Source: Planococcus maritimus
GTDB taxonomy: Bacteria > Bacillota > Bacilli > Bacillales_A > Planococcaceae
Direction of reading: 5' to 3'
Length of the DNA stretch: 64,000 bases
NCBI RefSeq assembly: GCF_001592825.1
Contig: NZ_LTZG01000001.1
Coordinates: forward strand, 1,116,001-1,180,000
Of the stretch, positions 61,592 through 64,000 are shown piece after piece. The translations under genes and the position numbers were made by a program. The notes below the pieces were generated by a model, which did not search any database, had not been told where the DNA came from, and worked only from the letters and a program-made list of their open reading frames with translations. How positions within the stretch are numbered: position 1 is the first letter of the stretch; the number at the start of each line of letters is the position of its first letter.

Positions 61592-62227
61592 ATGAAATCC
61601 TGGTTAACGCTTATGCTTTTGAGCCTTTTACTGTTGCTTGCGGCATGTGGAGACGATACGGCAGAACCTCCGACAGAGACGGATGGTGCCGAACCACAAG
61701 AAGAGGAAGTGGAAGAACAAGAAGGTGAGCCACAGGATGGTTCAGGAGGGGAAGCATCCGGGACCAGTGAAGTCCAATTGTTGACGGTGGAATTCCTGAA
61801 TGCAGATGGTGACGCTGCCGGTACTGCTGAATTGACGGAAGAGGACAACGGAGTCATGGTCACATTGAATGTAGAAGGATTGGAAGCTGGCATGCACGGC
61901 ATTCATTTCCACGAACAAGGAATGTGCGAAGCGCCTGATTTCGAATCTGCTGGCGGACATTTCAACCCTACCGGCATGAGCCACGGAATCGATAGCGAGA
62001 ACGGCCCTCACGCAGGCGACTTGCCGAATATCGAAGTGGCCGATGACGGCACTTCAACGGACGAACTGACGGCAGAAAATGTCACTTTGCAAGTCGGTGA
62101 AGATCACTCATTATTAAAAGAAGGCGGAACAGCGCTCGTCATCCACGCTTCAGAAGATGACGGCCAGACCGACCCTTCCGGTGATTCCGGTGAACGCGTC
62201 GCTTGCGGCGTCGTCACAGCTGAATAA
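61592..62227 (+). CDS. sodC: Cu-Zn superoxide dismutase lipoprotein
   Basis: A 211-residue lipoprotein with lipobox LAAC (Cys19) and an acidic Pro/Glu linker of about 45 residues. The SOD domain has metal ligands in GIHFHEQGMC, GGHFNPTGMSHG and GPHAGDLPN, a conserved disulfide Cys pair (GMCEAP and ERVACGVV) and ALVIHASEDD. It removes superoxide outside the membrane. The ATG follows GAAAGGAGC; the much longer ORF start lies inside the YfhO gene and is not used. Confidence 0.93.
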   Translation: MKSWLTLMLLSLLLLLAACGDDTAEPPTETDGAEPQEEEVEEQEGEPQDGSGGEASGTSEVQLLTVEFLNADGDAAGTAELTEEDNGVMVTLNVEGLEAGMHGIHFHEQGMCEAPDFESAGGHFNPTGMSHGIDSENGPHAGDLPNIEVADDGTSTDELTAENVTLQVGEDHSLLKEGGTALVIHASEDDGQTDPSGDSGERVACGVVTAE

Positions 62228-62234
62228 AAGCTAA

Positions 62235-62268
62235 AAACAGTCTGAGATTTATCTCCGGCTGTTTTTTT
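62235..62268 (+). terminator. Terminator of sodC
   Basis: ACAGTCTGAGA and TCTCCGGCTGT with one mismatch and one wobble pair, followed by seven T residues. Confidence 0.8.
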
Positions 62269-62312
62269 AGCTCCCTATCGGAATTCATCATCTGGGCACA
62301 GAATTTCTTGGC

Positions 62313-62337
62313 GTTTAGCTGGAATCGAAACGGGAAT
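62313..62337 (+). promoter_or_regulatory. Candidate sigma-B promoter of the SDR gene
   Basis: GTTTAG, 13 bases, GGGAAT; the -10 is a full match to GGGWAW and the -35 has 5 of 6. It ends 36 bp before the SDR start. Confidence 0.65.
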
Positions 62338-62372
62338 AACTACCCTATATTCATACCGAGGAGGGCGTTTAC

Positions 62373-63248
62373 ATGTCAAAAGATAAATACGAAAAAATTC
62401 ATGACCAAATCGACCCGCAAGAGCAAGACCATCAGCCAGGGGTAGAAAGTGAAATGTCCCCGGAGCCGATATACGACGATGAGAATTATAAAGGCGCAGG
62501 AAAGCTCGAAGGAAAAGTCGCGTTGATCACAGGAGGCGATAGCGGAATCGGGCGTGCCGTTGCGATCGCTTACGCCAAAGAAGGCGCAAACATCGCCATC
62601 GCCTATCTCGATGAACACGAAGATGCGGATCAAACCATTGAAGCCGTGAAAGCCTACGGTGCAGAAGCGCAAAAATTCGCTACGGATGTGAGTCAAGTGG
62701 AAAACTGCCATCAGTTGATCGTCGATATCATCGCCGAGTTCGGGCAATTGAATGTGCTCGTCAACAATGCAGGAAAGCAATTTCCAACAGAAGATTTCCT
62801 GGATATCAGTCCGCAGCAATTGCAGGAAACCTTCGAGACGAATATTTACAGCATGTTTTATCTATCCCAAGCCGCCATGCCGCATCTTTCCAAAGGAGAT
62901 ACCATCATCAACACTTCATCTGTGACAGCTTATCGCGGTTCGCCGGCACTTATTGACTACTCATCCACTAAAGGCGCAATCACCAGCTTCACGCGCTCTT
63001 TGGCTACCAATGTCAGCGAACAAGGCATTCGCGTCAATTCAGTCGCGCCCGGCCCGATTTGGACGCCGTTGATCCCAGCTACATTCGACGCTGAAAAATC
63101 CGGCAAGCAAGGTGAAGGCACACCGTTAGAACGCCGCGGGCAGCCGGCTGAACTGGCTCCGGCATACGTTTATCTCGCCTCCACCGATTCCACCTATGTG
63201 ACCGGCCAGGCCATCCATGTGAACGGTGGAGATTTCATCACTTCCTAA
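62373..63248 (+). CDS. SDR-family oxidoreductase, general stress type
   Basis: The 291-residue short-chain dehydrogenase has an N-terminal extension of about 45 residues typical of the YhxC/YdaD/YhdF group, cofactor motif TGGDSGIGRA, NNAGKQFP, Ser in NTSSVTAY and catalytic YSSTK. The substrate is unknown; in B. subtilis YdaD and YhdF are sigma-B dependent, and a sigma-B-like promoter is found here. GAGGAGGG precedes the ATG. Confidence 0.9.
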   Translation: MSKDKYEKIHDQIDPQEQDHQPGVESEMSPEPIYDDENYKGAGKLEGKVALITGGDSGIGRAVAIAYAKEGANIAIAYLDEHEDADQTIEAVKAYGAEAQKFATDVSQVENCHQLIVDIIAEFGQLNVLVNNAGKQFPTEDFLDISPQQLQETFETNIYSMFYLSQAAMPHLSKGDTIINTSSVTAYRGSPALIDYSSTKGAITSFTRSLATNVSEQGIRVNSVAPGPIWTPLIPATFDAEKSGKQGEGTPLERRGQPAELAPAYVYLASTDSTYVTGQAIHVNGGDFITS

Positions 63249-63261
63249 TATTCTAGATAAG

Positions 63262-63295
63262 CAGAAAGCCGGCCACGTCCTGTGGCCGGCTTTCT
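63262..63295 (+). terminator. Terminator of the SDR gene
   Basis: AGAAAGCCGGCCAC, loop GTCCT, GTGGCCGGCTTTCT, with a weak T tract, just behind the SDR stop. Confidence 0.85.
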
Positions 63296-63334
63296 CAATG
63301 ACACAAGGGGTTATTTTTAAGCGAAACGTAAATA

Positions 63335-63360
63335 AGCCTCATTCCACCCGGATGAGGCCG
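63335..63360 (-). terminator. Probable terminator of the LOV-STAS gene
   Basis: GCCTCAT, loop of eight, ATGAGGC. The tract behind it on the minus strand (TTATTTACG) is poor in T, so termination is uncertain. Confidence 0.5.
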
Positions 63361-63375
63361 ATTCTCCGCATTGCT

Positions 63376-64000
63376 TTATCCGTTAATATCAGCTAATGCT
63401 TTTTCGATGCTCGAATAGGTTTTCAGCATATTGTCGCGGTCCAAGTCGCGCACTAATTCAGTTGCCGCTTGAGGTGTCACTCCGGTGATGTACATATGAC
63501 TACCCATGATGCGGAGCGCTTCATAAATCTGTGTGAACCAATGAAGCGGAGATTCCTCGTTCCATGTCAATCCCGTAATATCGAGAAGCGCATGTTCGAT
63601 CCGGTGTTCGCTGACATATTCGCATAATTTCACTTTCAGTGCTTCAAAGCGCTGCAAGCTCATCGTGCCGACCAGTGCTACTGTCGCAACATTCGGCTGT
63701 ATCGATAAAATCGGCAGCATTAAGCGTTCGATTTCACTTTCATGTGCCGTTATCGCTTCTTCTTGCAATTGCTCGATTGTGACATCGGTTTGGGTACCGA
63801 TAAAATAGAGCTTTTCCTTTACCAAAACCGGGGTAATGGCCAGGCGGTTCCAAAACGACGTCCCGTCTTTTCGATAATTGCGCAAAATCACCGTGGTTTT
63901 TTCCTGGTTTTTGATTGCTTGCCGAATTTGGTCCACGCCCATCGCGGACGTGTCCGGCCCTTGTAAGAAACGGCAGTTCCGGCCAAGAATCTCCTCTTTG
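63376..64000 (-). CDS. ytvA: Blue-light receptor YtvA (LOV-STAS), partial
   Basis: The gene runs off the right edge; about 208 C-terminal residues are visible. At the edge is the photoactive LOV motif GRNCRFLQ with the flavin-adduct Cys, followed by NYRKDGTSFWNRLAITPV and the end of the LOV core. A linker helix and a C-terminal STAS domain (VATVALVGTMSLQRFE, ALLDITGL) complete it. B. subtilis YtvA feeds blue light into the stressosome and sigma-B. No ribosome site can be judged because the start is outside. Confidence 0.93.
   Translation of the reverse strand, partial: KEEILGRNCRFLQGPDTSAMGVDQIRQAIKNQEKTTVILRNYRKDGTSFWNRLAITPVLVKEKLYFIGTQTDVTIEQLQEEAITAHESEIERLMLPILSIQPNVATVALVGTMSLQRFEALKVKLCEYVSEHRIEHALLDITGLTWNEESPLHWFTQIYEALRIMGSHMYITGVTPQAATELVRDLDRDNMLKTYSSIEKALADING

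Overview
The window looks like chromosomal DNA of a Gram-positive member of the Bacillales, most likely Planococcaceae (Planococcus or a close relative). The reasons are AGGAGG-type ribosome binding sites, many U-tailed intrinsic terminators, TPP-riboswitch and T-box regulation, and a gene set (NsrR/Hmp, LipM-LipA, HslO, a YeeI-type YebC protein, CsbB/YfhO-type glycosylation, LOV-STAS YtvA) typical of Bacillus relatives. I see no rRNA, tRNA, insertion sequence, prophage or CRISPR array. The assignment rests on recognised protein families, not on a database search.

Layout. 1-4.1 kb: methionine-type ABC importer genes, an M20 amidohydrolase and peptidase T. 4.1-6.3 kb: lipoate synthesis (lipM-lipA) behind a complete TPP riboswitch with terminator. 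6.3-20.3 kb: a mostly stress-related stretch with a V4R-STAS protein, small hydrophilic proteins, an FMN-binding stress protein, divergent nsrR/hmp with an NsrR box, a FhuF-like iron protein, a VLRF1 release-factor-like protein, a UvrD-like helicase, a YflT-type stress protein, the large catalase katE and glutaminase. Several have sigma-B-like promoters. 20.3-29.2 kb: an MhqD-like hydrolase with an MhqR-type operator, Hsp33, a patatin, an SRAP protein, an MFS transporter and an SLC13 anion symporter. 29.2-36.1 kb: an HD nucleotidase, a CorC/HlyC protein, a LexA-box-controlled YolD protein, a YihY/BrkB protein, two peptidase-type enzymes and a class C penicillin-binding protein. 36.3-42.0 kb: the ribose operon rbsRKDACB, with one promoter and a perfect operator palindrome. 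42.3-44.3 kb: two rhodanese-domain proteins, one a persulfide dioxygenase fusion behind a CstR-like operator. 44.3-50.6 kb: a seven-gene acyl-CoA degradation cluster. 51-57.2 kb: a YebC-family factor, bacterial NO synthase, a HAD hydrolase and a T-box-controlled serine operon (class V aminotransferase plus serA). 57.5-61.5 kb: a three-gene envelope glycosylation system. 61.6-64 kb: SodC lipoprotein, a stress-type SDR and the edge of a LOV-STAS photoreceptor.

The most unusual structure is a repeat of about 230 bp present three times (3.85, 21.05 and 42.09 kb). Each copy sits between two near-identical copies of the local intrinsic terminator. The terminator sequence differs from site to site but is duplicated at each site, and the element always has the same orientation relative to one gene whose terminator is duplicated. 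This looks like a non-autonomous element that targets, and duplicates, intrinsic terminators. A fourth sequence with a related core (53.15 kb) lies between nos and a HAD gene without terminator flanks. Other notable points are the TPP riboswitch placed on lipoate rather than thiamine genes, an in-frame TGA between a strong ribosome binding site and the body of the SLC13 symporter gene, and a serine operon using an alanine-glyoxylate-type aminotransferase with no serC in view.
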